DNA of 64,000 bases. Origin: Branchiostoma floridae (Eukaryota; Chordata; Leptocardii; Amphioxiformes; Branchiostomatidae). The stretch is from contig NC_049980.1 of the NCBI RefSeq assembly GCF_000003815.2, positions 10,512,714 to 10,576,713 on the forward strand. Direction: 5' to 3'. The notes under the pieces were generated by a model that did not search any database, was not told the origin of the DNA, and was given only the letters and a program-made list of their open reading frames with translations. Shown here one piece after another: positions 1 through 10,200 of this stretch; the first letter of the stretch is position 1; each line of letters opens with the position of its first letter. Both the position numbers and the translations under genes were made by a program.

Positions 1-945
1 TTCTGCACTTTCGGACGTGAGGCTCCGTGGAACGCCTTACGGCTACCGGGCTAGATTAGGGCCCGGGCCCCGGATTTTTCTAAACTCGGATTTAGAATCA
101 ACCCGGGACCCGGTTACAAATAGGCACCGTACGCTAATCGTGATCACGCTGAAAGGTGCTCCCACAGTATACGACAGTCCATCGGGACAAATCATTTGTG
201 GATTCGAGGCCCAAACGGAGCTTCAGCCCTTACGGGCATCGGTACGGTGCAAATCTAATGTGACCAAAGCATAAGGAGAGATATGCTTTATACAAGATCA
301 GTTTAATTCTGCAGTCCCTGTGGGATATAAACTCATGCCGCCCTAGTCGACAGCGCACTACTTCCCCCGTACCCACCACACACGTGTTCGTAGCGTTATC
401 AGTTGCCTACAGGCGGATATGGCTGTGTGCCCATTGACCAGCACTGTCGGTATTACTCGCAAAACGTTTCTGTTCAGCGGATTGCGCCATGTCAGTGTAT
501 ATGTGCCGAAAATGGACCATTTTCTAAGAATTAAGACGGGGTATCCTGTGTGCATATAGTGTCTATTATGTGCTTCTTTTTGTACATGACCAGGAACATA
601 CATGGGAAATATCTAAAGATCGCGGTTGTCCAAACTCAATTTTGTCCTGATTTCAACAGCTAGTTATGAAACTTCGATGTCAAAATTTATATTTAAAGTT
701 GTACCGTTATCCCGTCAGTCACCCCTCTTTTGCAGATAATCGACAGATCGAACTTAATATTCATTGACCTTCTGGCACATCGTGACATCTCTCCCCCTTC
801 CGCCCATTTAAGTCAGAACCATCGATCTGCGTGGTAGCTATAGGCTGAAAGTTTTCCTCTGTCTTGGCTTTCTGAGTAGACATACAGTCGATATCCCCAC
901 CGTCGTCCAGAGGGCGGCCGGGCCATTGCGATATCTAAACCGAAC
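1..945. other. Upstream region without a recognised gene
   Basis: No coding exon that I can support lies here. Short open frames exist on both strands, but none has domain similarity or credible splice borders. The last few hundred bases before 946 would be the promoter and 5' untranslated region of the first lectin unit; I see no convincing TATA box at a fixed distance. Confidence 0.4.
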
Positions 946-1033
946 ATGTCTGGAGAGAGTGGTGTGCACTGGACGATGTCGGGGGGTTTCACTCTCGTGC
1001 TGTTCCTGGTACTTGGGGCATCCACCTCAACAG
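946..1033 (+). CDS. Signal-peptide exon of lectin unit A
   Basis: The ATG at 946 opens a short hydrophilic stretch, then a second in-frame Met, then a hydrophobic core (FTLVLFLVLGA) followed by small residues (STSTG), a typical secretion signal. The exon ends at 1033 with donor GTACGT after the first base of a Gly codon (phase 1), which fits the phase-1 acceptor of the CTLD exon at 2531. The true start could be either Met, at residue 1 or 11. Recognised from the sequence only. Confidence 0.7.
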
Positions 1034-3353
1034 GTACGTGGCATCTTTAAAAAAAATGATACATTACTGTCTCTATAGTTGCAGCGAAGTTTTTAACACT
1101 GTTCTGGAATTGAGGTGTACAAGAAAAGTACGAAAGTGTGAAAGGTGATCAGTGATAGGCTTTACACTTCATCCTGGTGTACCCAGGGTACTACAATAAG
1201 GAAGCGCTCTCTGTGACCTTCCCAGCGGTTGGATGGGTAACTTGATCCCCATAAATACGTAGACTAATAAAGCTGAAAACAAAGGCAGGGACTATGGATT
1301 AGCAAGTATTAGCATGACACTGGCCAAAGTCTTCAACTATTTTTCTGTACTGGTTTTTATGGAAATTAAACCTTATCGAACCATGCAGATGATGGTAACA
1401 AAGCTACATATAATCTAGTCAATACCATCTATGACTTACAGTTTTGAGAACCAACCTTGTATGTATTTATGGGGCTCAATTGACCCCTCAAACTACAGGG
1501 AAGGTCACAGTGGGAAGTACTTCCTTACTGTCCTACCCTGGGCACAATAGGCTGAATTTTAAACAAAAACAACATTTTTCATGGCCTTGGAACTTCGATG
1601 GAACTTCAAAATACTGTAAATGCATGCATTCAAGTTAGCGGGGATTCTATTTCATGGTAGCGGGAAAAGGACTTTTCGCGGTGTTTTTAAGTTCGCGGTA
1701 GCACCATGCACCGTACATCGTCTCTTACTGCCATGGAAAAATGATCGCAGTGGTTTTAAGTTCGCTGTGAAGCAGCAACCGCGAAAACCGCGAACATTAA
1801 ACCACCGCGAAAGTTTCTGCATTAAACAGTATCCGCGACCGGCTACATCGTATTGTCGTTTCATGACTGATAAACAACTGTCTATGGTGGCCATTTGTAT
1901 GCCCATTTGCGCCCAGAAGCAGGTAGGGAACAGTATATGGTCTAGTCTCAGCCAAAAGTCAGCAATATCAAAAGGCGTCCTATACTGCATTTGCGTACAT
2001 GTACTTCCACCGAGATTGTTATAAACATGTCAAACTGTATAGTTGTTTACTGCAAACTTCGGGAGATCGAGAGGATACAGTTATACGTGACTTGGCAGGC
2101 GTAAAGCGGGTATCTCACTGGACTGCGCCCACTTGTGCTGGGAAGTTGCACCGACTCTGTCCAAATTTTCCCTTGGTGTTACATTGACGGCGACAGAGAT
2201 GAGCAGAAAAATGGCCGCGCGCGAAATGTCAAATTTTCAGTTTCAATACAAAACAATACAAGATATGCTTATAGCCATATATATATATTATAACATGATA
2301 GTATTAAAACATGATATGTATGCTATCGAGATTTTGGTAATATGTTTTTTCACCAGGTTATACTCAAGTATATGTTTGGATAAAAACTCGTAACGTTGTT
2401 ATTTCAAGCACCAGTACCATGTGCACAACGATCAAAAAGTCCTAAATAGGGAATCGACATTTAATCCCAAGTTTAATTGGTTATCCATTACTACTTGAAT
2501 CATAAACAAGTTCATGGTTCTCCCAAACAGGCTGTCCCGGTGGTTTTACTAAGTTCGAGGGAGCCTGCTTCAAGGTGTACCACCAGATTGTTACCTACGA
2601 CCAGGCGAGGCAGTTTTGTGCCACCAAGGGGGGACTTTTAGCCATGCCCAAAGACAACAAGACAGACGACTTTCTGTGGAAGTTGAAGAACGCGGCGGAT
2701 TCCGGGGGCTATTTCTGGTTTGGTTTCAGCGACGAGAACTGGGAGGGCCGGTGGATGTGGGAAGATGGGACTATTCACAACAAGTCAGCGGACTGGAGCA
2801 ACTGGCGAGAGGGACAACCCGATAACCACAAAGGAGATGAAGACTGTGCACATTACAACTCTCAAGCGGAGCCGGGATGGAACGACCTGCCGTGCTCAGA
2901 CAAAGCGGCCAAGTTCATCTGTCAGACAACAGGTGTGTCTGACGACATTTCTTCGACAGTTGGGTTGCCATGGTGATCTAGAAATCAAATTAGTACCTCT
3001 CTGAGAAACACAAACTATAGATGAAAGCTACCGATGTTACAGCGACAGAGTATGCACTATGCGGCTGAAGCAGTAGACTGGTTTATTTGTTTCGGCAGCC
3101 ATAACGTACAAGGCTTATTTATGATAGCGTAAAATTGGTTACAAGAGTCTGGAAGTATTGAATTTCTCTTGCACAATGCAAATTGCTATCTTTTGTAGTG
3201 CATGTTTTAGCCTTGAACTTCCAAACCCGTACGATGTATCCTGAACTAACGACTGTTTATTTTCAGATGACGAGGCAGTGAATTGGTCCAGTACGACCAT
3301 GACGTCACTCGTGACCGACCAGATGGAAACGCCAGCATCGCGAGAAACTCCAG
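946..3353 (+). CDS. Lectin unit A: signal peptide, C-type lectin domain, Ser/Thr linker (incomplete gene)
   Basis: Three exons join in one frame: 946-1033, 2531-2932 and 3267-3353, all with GT-AG borders in phase 1. The product would be a secreted or membrane lectin: a signal peptide of about 25-30 residues, one C-type lectin domain (CTLD) of about 133 residues and a Ser/Thr-rich linker. The linker exon ends in a good donor, so the transcript must continue, but no further exon is visible before the second signal-peptide exon at 6938. It may be an alternative 5' end that splices into the downstream phase-1 exons of unit B, or a partial gene left by duplication. CTLD and linker are nearly identical to those at 7632-8516, which argues for a recent segmental duplication or gene conversion. 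Confidence 0.6.
1671..1816. repeat. Palindromic GCGG-rich repeat (MITE-like)
   Basis: The left arm (TTCGCGGTG...TAAGTTCGCGGT, 1674-1700) pairs with the right arm (ACCGCGAAC...CACCGCGAAAG, 1787-1813). A related internal copy lies between them. The arrangement suggests a non-autonomous hairpin transposon in the first intron of unit A. Open frames across it on both strands are by-products of the palindrome. Confidence 0.5.
1945..2240 (+). repeat. Dispersed repeat, copy 1
   Basis: This block shares long stretches with 5065-5300, for example ATATCAAAAGGCGTC and AACATGTCAAACTGTA, and both are followed by a similar block ending in a run like TATGTTTTTTC...ACCAGGTTAT (about 2340 and 5600). It contains the motif GGGTATCTCACTGGAC at 2108, which recurs as a terminal inverted repeat near 29549, so it probably derives from a DNA transposon. 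Confidence 0.5.
2531..2932 (+). CDS. C-type lectin domain exon A (QPD type)
   Basis: A complete 134-codon CTLD in one phase 1-1 exon. Six cysteines are in the long-form pattern: CPGG, GAC, QFC, EDC, LPC and ICQ. The hydrophobic core motif FWFG is followed by the calcium-site segment. The sugar-specificity triad is QPD (2815-2823) and the second calcium motif is WND; both are the forms known to favour galactose-type ligands with calcium. Polypyrimidine tract and AG lie just before 2531; donor GTGTGT follows 2932. It differs from the copy at 7632 by only three residues. Sugar preference is an inference from the family rule. Confidence 0.9.
3267..3353 (+). CDS. Ser/Thr linker exon A
   Basis: A 29-codon phase 1-1 exon, acidic at the start (DDEAVNW) and then rich in Ser and Thr ([11 protein letters not shown]...TPASRETPG). 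No fold is recognisable; it looks like an O-glycosylated spacer. The same exon recurs at 8406-8516 and, shortened, at 13215-13286, so it was duplicated with the neighbouring lectin modules. Acceptor TTTTCAG and donor GTACGAG are good. Confidence 0.75.
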
Positions 3354-3393
3354 GTACGAGTAATGGTAGGTCCCATTTGGGCCCGCAGGGGGG

Positions 3394-3570
3394 TCTACCG
3401 AAAGTGCGAAAAGGAACGAAAAGGAACGAAAAGGAACGAAAAGGAACGAAAAGGAACGAAAAGGAACGAAAAGGAACGAAAATTCGTTCCTTTTCGCAAT
3501 TTCGCTACCGAAAGTGCGAAAAGGAACGAAGTATGAAGCAAATTCAAATAAAATCGATGGTAATATTAGG
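3394..3570 (+). repeat. 10-bp minisatellite (AAGGAACGAA)n, forward copy
   Basis: About seven perfect head-to-tail copies of a 10-mer (3411-3480) flanked by CTACCGAAAGTGCG. A short inverted stretch follows (3481-3505), then another partial copy and a unique tail (GTATGAAGCAAATTCAAATA). The whole unit reappears inverted at 4733-4870. Open frames with KGTKRNEKER repeats are translations of this satellite. Confidence 0.85.
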
Positions 3571-4732
3571 AAAAGGTAAACTGTGATCGGCAAATGCATT
3601 TTGCGGCTTGTTCCACGAAATTCCTATAGCAATGGTTCAATGGAGGAATGAATATTGATGAGACCTATCTATGCATATCTATGTTCATGTACGTGTTAAT
3701 GTGGTTATAACATTCCTTAGAATATCCATATTACATTTATATTATAAAATTTCACAAGAAGAAATGGATTATGTCGAGAACGATTGCGCATATTTTATCA
3801 TAAAAAGCCATGCTATGTGGATATAGTTGTTAAAAAAATGCAATGATAGCAAAGTTACAAGTATATGTATTGCACAATTTGTAAGAACTTGACCTTAGAG
3901 AAATATAGGTCGCATGTTCGAACCCAGGGAAGTCGACGATCGGAAGTTCGAGCCCAGCATGTTGGGAATTATTTTTCCTTCCTTTTTTTTCACACTTTCA
4001 TTAATATTAATACAACGCCTTAAATTTGTTTTGCAACCAGGACATCTAAACCCGGCATTGGGATTTTTTATCATCAGCGAGGGCCTGATGTCGGTCGCAA
4101 GAGGCAGAAATTTATTTGTATTGAATATGACGGAAAATTGTTGACAGAAATTGTATTTACCAATATCCTTTGCACAAATTCCTCACGTTGGCACCTTTCT
4201 TCCCGCCAAAATGATGAATACTCATGGTACAACTTGATGAAATCTCTTTGGTACTGTATGTATATATGTCTCTCCTTTTACAGCTTTTCTTTCGTTGTGA
4301 ACGAGCGAGAAGATATGTCTCCAGTCTCCAGAAAACCATGTTGTTGGCCCTGTTAAAAGGAGCTGTCATGCTCGTGGGGCAGCAGTTTATTAGCATATCT
4401 TTCCTGACCGGATTTCGCGGGTCATTTGCATGCGGCGCTCCCCTCTAGGGAGAATAAAAGCCACCCAAATACAACAACAACGTTACAATCTTGCCTCATC
4501 CTGAAAATGTATAATAATCGATATTCATCTACCACCCAATGAATTTTAGTCCTTACTTTCTTATCTCAGTTCCGTTTCTTTGTATTTCGCAGATCTTCAA
4601 AGAATAATTTAGCCACACAAAAACAACAGCCTGAAACAGCGCTGTAAAAATTTGATAATGTCAAATTCTCGGTAAAATAAAACACGTTTCATAGGCTTCT
4701 AACGCCCGCAGTACCGATTCCTTATATTCTCA

Positions 4733-4870
4733 TTGATTTTATTTAAGTTTGCTTCATACTCCATTCCTTTTCGCTCCTTTTCGTTCCTTTTCGTTCCTTT
4801 TCGTTCCTTTTCGTTCCTTTTCGTTCCTTTTCGTTCCTTTTCGCACTTTCGGTACACCGCCGCAGGGGGT
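4733..4870 (-). repeat. 10-bp minisatellite, inverted copy
   Basis: About eight copies of TTCCTTTTCG (4764-4845), the reverse complement of the array at 3394. The same flanks occur in reverse order: TTTAAGTTTGCTTCATAC on the left and CACTTTCGGTA on the right. The two arrays are about 1.3 kb apart, head to head. Confidence 0.85.
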
Positions 4871-5064
4871 ATACCTGCTATAGCCCCACCAGGCTCTATA
4901 GCCACAAAGTTGTCCTGGTGGACCTCTGTCCATACCGGGGTACCTTCCTGTGTTTTTACGTGCTTCATCGCGCAGCTGCATGCAGACGACATGCCAAATT
5001 ATGTAAGAATGCGGCAAAGGGAACATAGAGGTACAGATGCGAACACTCATCACAATGGTCTCAG

Positions 5065-5300
5065 CCCAACATCAGTGATATCAAAAGGCGTCATACGGTA
5101 TGTGTATACGTGCACTTCCCCCAAGATTGTTATCAACATGTCAAACTGTAAACATTGGACTTCAGTTGTTTACTGCGAACTGAAGAGTACACACGCGACT
5201 TGGCTGGGTAACCCAACTTTGCGAATTTGTCACAATTTTACCTTGCGGTCACATTGACGCGCGACGCAGATGGGCCAAGAAAAATAACGACCCCGCCTGG
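5065..5300 (+). repeat. Dispersed repeat, copy 2
   Basis: Second copy of the block at 1945-2240, sharing ATATCAAAAGGCGTC, CAAGATTGTTAT and AACATGTCAAACTGTA in the same order and orientation, with diverged stretches between them. Confidence 0.5.
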
Positions 5301-5679
5301 AATGTAAGATTCTCAGTTTCGGTACAAGATTTGCATATGGCCTGCATGTGTTAATATTGACAATGGTTGGAGCCTTATCAACAACATCAACACCATTAAT
5401 TGAATGGTCTTTTTCGAGAATGACAGTCGCTGCTACACAAATCACATCTGTAAGCTTACTTAGTTCTTTTGCAAAGGTCTAACTTTATTGGAAATCACAA
5501 TGTTGCCACTGAGAACCAATGTAGAATGATTACAAATTCATTAACAAGAGATTTGCAGTGACAAAATAGGTGACCGTTTACGCTATCCATATTTGGAAAT
5601 ATGTTTTTTCTGTCACCAGGTTATCCGCAAGTAGATGTGTACCTCTGCCAGATGGTTACTAGTCTATTATGCGCATGTT

Positions 5680-6330
5680 TGTCTGTCTGTCTTTGTCCGT
5701 GAACACCATAACTCGAGAAGCCTTCGATGGATCCTAATGATATTTGGTATGTGGGTAGGAGTCAGGAAAAGGAAGGTTAAGTTCGATAATGTCCCCCTAG
5801 CAGCTTGCTAAGGTACTGCAGTGGAACGTCCATTTTTTACATCTCGTGTTTTGGAAATGCTCTGGTTGTGATTTTTAAGTGGTAAATAGCCCTTGGGATA
5901 TAGAGTAAGTGCTGTGAGTTTGGACCCCCTAGCGGCCTCTTTCGAACTACAAACTTACAAACTTTGGACAAGAATAGCTCAAGAACATGTTGACGGATCG
6001 ACATGATTTTGGTATGTAGATAGCCTAAGTGATAACTTACATGATACTATACTATTTATGCAAATGAACAGCTAATTTGCACAATAAATGAGTAAAGTTG
6101 ATAAATCCACTGCATTCCATGATAGGACTTCGAAACTTGTCAAATACGTAACTGAGAATCATGTCAATTATGCAAATGATGACGCCATTTGCATAATTAA
6201 AGAGGAAATATGATTATTACATAGTGGAAAAAGATGGGAATTTCATACTTACAATTATGAAGCTTAGTGAAGGGGAACATTATTAGGCATAAATCATGCA
6301 AATTAGTTTAGTATTTGCATACTTTAGGAG
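5680..6330 (+). repeat. Dispersed repeat family with CCCCTAGCGGC and ATGCAAAT motifs
   Basis: Starts with a GTCTGTCTGT run, then CCATAACTCGAGAAG, TTTGGTATGTGGGTAGG, two CCCCTAGC blocks (about 5802 and 5927), TGACGGATCGACATGATTTT and several ATGCAAAT/ATTTGCATA octamers. The same ordered motifs occur in reverse orientation at 32540-33860, and partial copies lie at 7340-7520 and 11470-11600. Non-coding; it behaves as an interspersed repeat. Confidence 0.6.
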
Positions 6331-6937
6331 GAAACACTAAAAATTGACCTTCTCTACCACGATAAGACTTTCATGCTTTGGGCTTGTGCCTGTTTGATAG
6401 AGAAGATGATCAACCGAGACAAAATCATGCAAATTAGGACCATTTGGAGATGAGCTGCCAGATGCTGTACAAGCGCTAGCTGCCATATTCTGTACAAACA
6501 AATACAACAGGGATTCTAGTGTTACCAAAATGACAACAGAACTGCAGTGGATGTCACTTGAAAGTTGAAGACAGGAAAATGTCCAGACTTTGCATGATGT
6601 ACAAAATGACCAATAAACTGATAAGTATCTAATACAATTTCAACAAAGAACAAGAAACAGTCATGCCTTCAAATACCAGAGTTACCAACCTAAGGTTGAT
6701 GTGTTCAAAACATCGTATTTACTCATAACTATCGTATAGTGGAATCTATTATCACCAAGTACAGTAGGGGCATCTTCTCTGGATAGTTTTAAAGAACACT
6801 TGCAGATAGATGTGCAAAAAGTTAGGTGTGACGGGTCGTTCGGTGTAATATAACCAGCTGCTGTCGCGCCGCGTGCCTGCGAAGCTGGTGTGTTACGCCG
6901 AAGGGCGGTTATACCGGCTATAACAGATACAGATGGT

Positions 6938-7289
6938 ATGAGTGGAGTTCTAGTGTTTATAATAGCATGTTTCAATGTTTCTGCTATAGCGACTGTCTCA
7001 AATGAGGAACTATTCACCAAGGAGGAAGGTCACTTTTTCGGTGATTGGCCTGACCACATAGCAGCGTACAACAACATAGACGCAGACGAGTGTGCCCGCC
7101 GCTGTCTGCAGGGTCACGGCAGTTACGACGGCGTCAGTAGACCATGCCTGTCCTTTAACCATCGCCCCGCGGGATCGCCAGAGGGCGGCAGTGCACGGTG
7201 TTGGCTCCGTAGTAGTGACAAGGACACGGCGGCGTCTCTTGGTTCTGAGTGGGACAGTTGGCCTCACCGACATTACTACCAGAGGAAAG
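6938..7289 (+). CDS. Signal peptide plus PAN/apple-like domain exon (unit B start)
   Basis: The ATG at 6938 is followed by a clear signal peptide ([18 protein letters not shown]) and then about 95 residues with the PAN/apple pattern: [24 protein letters not shown] and a terminal YYQRKG. Four cysteines fit the core of the fold. The exon ends at 7289 in phase 1 (donor GTAAAT). An in-frame ATG exists at 6890, but its extension is not signal-like, so 6938 is preferred. An AG at 6926 would also allow inclusion as an internal phase-1 exon, although its pyrimidine tract is poor. Confidence 0.75.
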
Positions 7290-10200
7290 GTAAATACATC
7301 ATCTTTACCCTCGCCACAAGGTTATGTTTTGAGCGTGTCTGTCAGTCTATCTGTCTGTCTGTCTGTTTGTCCGTGTACACCATAACCCGAGAAGCTTTGG
7401 ATGGATCCTGATGATGGATCCAGACTTTGCATGATGTACAAAATGACCAATAAACTGGTGGACGTACCGTAGGTTGGTAGGGGTTAGGAAAACGAACGTC
7501 AAGTTAGGTAATGACCCTAGCCTAGCGGCTTTCTAAAGTACAACATAAGAAAAAGCCAGCTTTTTCGAAAGCACTTGTTTCATCTGTGTCTATCATTTGA
7601 ATCATAAACAAGTTCATGGTTCCCCCAACAGGCTGTCCCGGTGGTTTTACCAAGTTCGAGGGAGCCTGCTTCAAGGTGTACCACCAGATCGTTACCTACG
7701 ACCAGGCGAGGCAGTTTTGTGCCACCAAGGGGGGACTTTTAGCCATGCCCAAAGACAACAAGACAGACGACTTTCTGTGGAAGTTGAAGAACGCGGCGGA
7801 TTCCGGCGGCTATTTCTGGTTTGGTTTGAGCGACGAGAACTGGGAGGGCCGGTGGATGTGGGAAGATGGGACTATTCACAACAAGTCAGCGGACTGGAGT
7901 AACTGGCGAGAGGGACAACCCGATAACCACAAAGGAGATGAAGACTGTGCACATTACAATTCTCAAGCAAAGCCGGGATGGAACGACCTGCCGTGCTCAG
8001 ACAAAGCGGCGAATTTCATCTGTCAGACGACAGGTGTGTCTGACGACATTTCTTCTGTTTACCAATGACGGTTGGGTTGCCATGGTGATCCAGAAACCTC
8101 TCTGATCAGCACAATCAAACTATAAATGAATACTACCGACATTGTATGCATCTGAAACAAATAAACCAGTCTACTACTTCTAAATCTGAAGCAGTAGACT
8201 GGTTTATTTGTTTCGGCAGCCGTAACGTACAAGGCTTATTTATGAACGCCTAGAAAATGCAAGATCATAGATACATCATAAGTTACAAGAGCTGGAGGTA
8301 TTCTCTTGCACAAGGTAAATCGGTATCCTATGTAGTGCATATTATAGCCTTGATCTTCTAAACCGGTATAATGTATCGTGTACGAACCGACTGTTTTATC
8401 TTCAGATGACGCCGCAGTGGAATCTTCAGATGACGCCGCAGTGGATTGGTCCAGTACGACCATGACGTCACACGTGAACGACCAGATGAAAACGCCAGCA
8501 TCGCGAGAATCTCCAGGTAATGCATGCTAAGGTCTGCGCCGAGGCCCTGGTTGATTTTAAATGCGAGTTTAAAAAAACAGCCAAGGGACCCAGATGTCCC
8601 CCAATATAGCCCGGTAGCCGCAGTGTGTCCTATGCCACGTAGGGGCCACGCCCCAAAGTGCGACAAAACAGGCCGTAAACTGCCCGAAGGGGCCCCAAAT
8701 GGGACTGCAGCATATAAATGTTGCATCAGGTATGTGGGGCGCTGGTTCGGGATTTTCAACATTGACTAATACCGACAAAGAAAGTTTGCCGTGGAAGGGA
8801 CTTCGCCGCGAAAACAAGGCGAAACTCCTCCACAACAGTTTCCCTTCCGTGGCAAACTCCATTCCACGACTAATGTCCTTTCCAGGCATAGAGAACCTTC
8901 GCCAACATTGCAAACTAGCCAACCAGCGCACAAGCACCCCAATAAGATAAAATCCAGCTTCGCTCAAAGTTTGCACTATTAGGCGGCTAGGGCAATAAGC
9001 CCCCAACAGCGAGAAGGTGTGTATTTTGCAACAGGCTAACCAGATGATGTATCTACATGTGTGTTTCCCAGGTGATCACGACTTGCAGATGATAACCTTC
9101 CCGGCTCCACGCAGCGTCAGTAACTACGCCAGGCTGATGACACCACGGTCTCAGGACTTGATGAGCTTTACTTTATGTCTGCACATGCGCACCGACCATT
9201 CCTACAGAAACAGATACAGATACAGGCAGACAAGTCTGGTCAGCTACGCCGTGGGAGGTGGCGAGCATGCTAACGAGCTGCTCCTTTTCAACGATGTAGA
9301 TAACGGTGGTTTTCAAGTAAGTTTACAACCTCGTTCGATATTCTGATCAAAACCTGTAGTGTACACGGCTATTACAACTTTCCACTGCCTCTTGTAATCT
9401 CCAAGCAGTTCTTGCGTGGCATAAGATACACATGTAGTATCATAAGCTGGGGAAGGAGTTTAGCCGGCAGAGGAGTTAATTGGCTTCGTGGTGGAATAAA
9501 ACTCCTCTGCTGGCTTAACGCCTTCCCCAGCTTACGTCACTTCTTATTCCACCGCAAGATCTGCTTGGAGATTATGCCTCTCGTACTTCTAGCAATACAT
9601 GTCGCAATGTTAAGAAAATCGTCAATGTTATTGAAATATATCATACAATATTATATATGTGTGTTCCAGTTATGGGTACGAAATGTGAATGCTGGCACGG
9701 TAGACTTGCCCGTTTGGGACGGCGCGTGGCACGAGATTTGCGCCACCTGGCGGAGCAGTGACGGACATTGGCAGATCTTCAGCGACGGCGCGCTTCGGGC
9801 CTCTGGCTCGGGGCTTAACACGGGGGGAACAGTGCGCCGTGGCGGCACGTGGATCCTCGCGCAGGACCAAGACACAGTCGGGGGAGCTTTCGTGGAGTCT
9901 CAGGCGTTCAGTGGAGAGCTCTCGCAGGTGAACCTTTGGGACCGCGTGCTGTCTTCGGATCAAATCGGAACAGATTGGTCAGTGTTCTGTAAACACCATG
10001 GCAACATGATCGACTGGGCAACAGCAAACATAAATATTTCCGGACTGGCCAGTAGTGATCAGTATCTCTGCGGTACGTACAGCAAACCTACTGATTGTCC
10101 AGATGACTATCAACCATTCCAAGGCACCTGCTACAAGGCGTTCGACGTTACCGCCACTTTTCACGAGTCCCTACGCATGTGTGGTGAAGACGGTGGAACA

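Larger units (their letters stand above)
3571..6926. other. Repeat-rich interval between lectin units A and B
   Basis: No coding exon that fits the phase-1 frame of unit A was found. The interval contains the inverted minisatellite copy (4733-4870), a dispersed repeat (5065-5300) and an ATGCAAAT-rich repeat family (5680-6330). An AATAAA at about 4452 follows an open frame that ends at 4448, but that frame cannot be spliced to unit A in phase. Confidence 0.5.

Noticed and set aside
1620-2024. Overlapping open frames on both strands
   Set aside because: They lie over a palindromic repeat, where both strands are similar and stop-free by chance.
3278-3586. Open frame with KGTKRNEKER repeats
   Set aside because: It is the linker exon read through its donor into the 10-bp minisatellite, so the repeat protein is an artefact.
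4224-4447. Possible last exon of lectin unit A: a pyrimidine-rich acceptor at 4276-4281, an open frame ending in a stop at 4448 and an AATAAA soon after
   Set aside because: The acceptor would have to be used in phase 1 after the linker exon, but phase 1 gives an immediate stop; the long frame needs phase 0 and another donor.
9412-9669. Open frame joining the MITE hairpin to the pentraxin exon
   Set aside because: The true acceptor is at 9669 (phase 0), agreeing with the donor at 9316. The upstream part is the MITE and intron.
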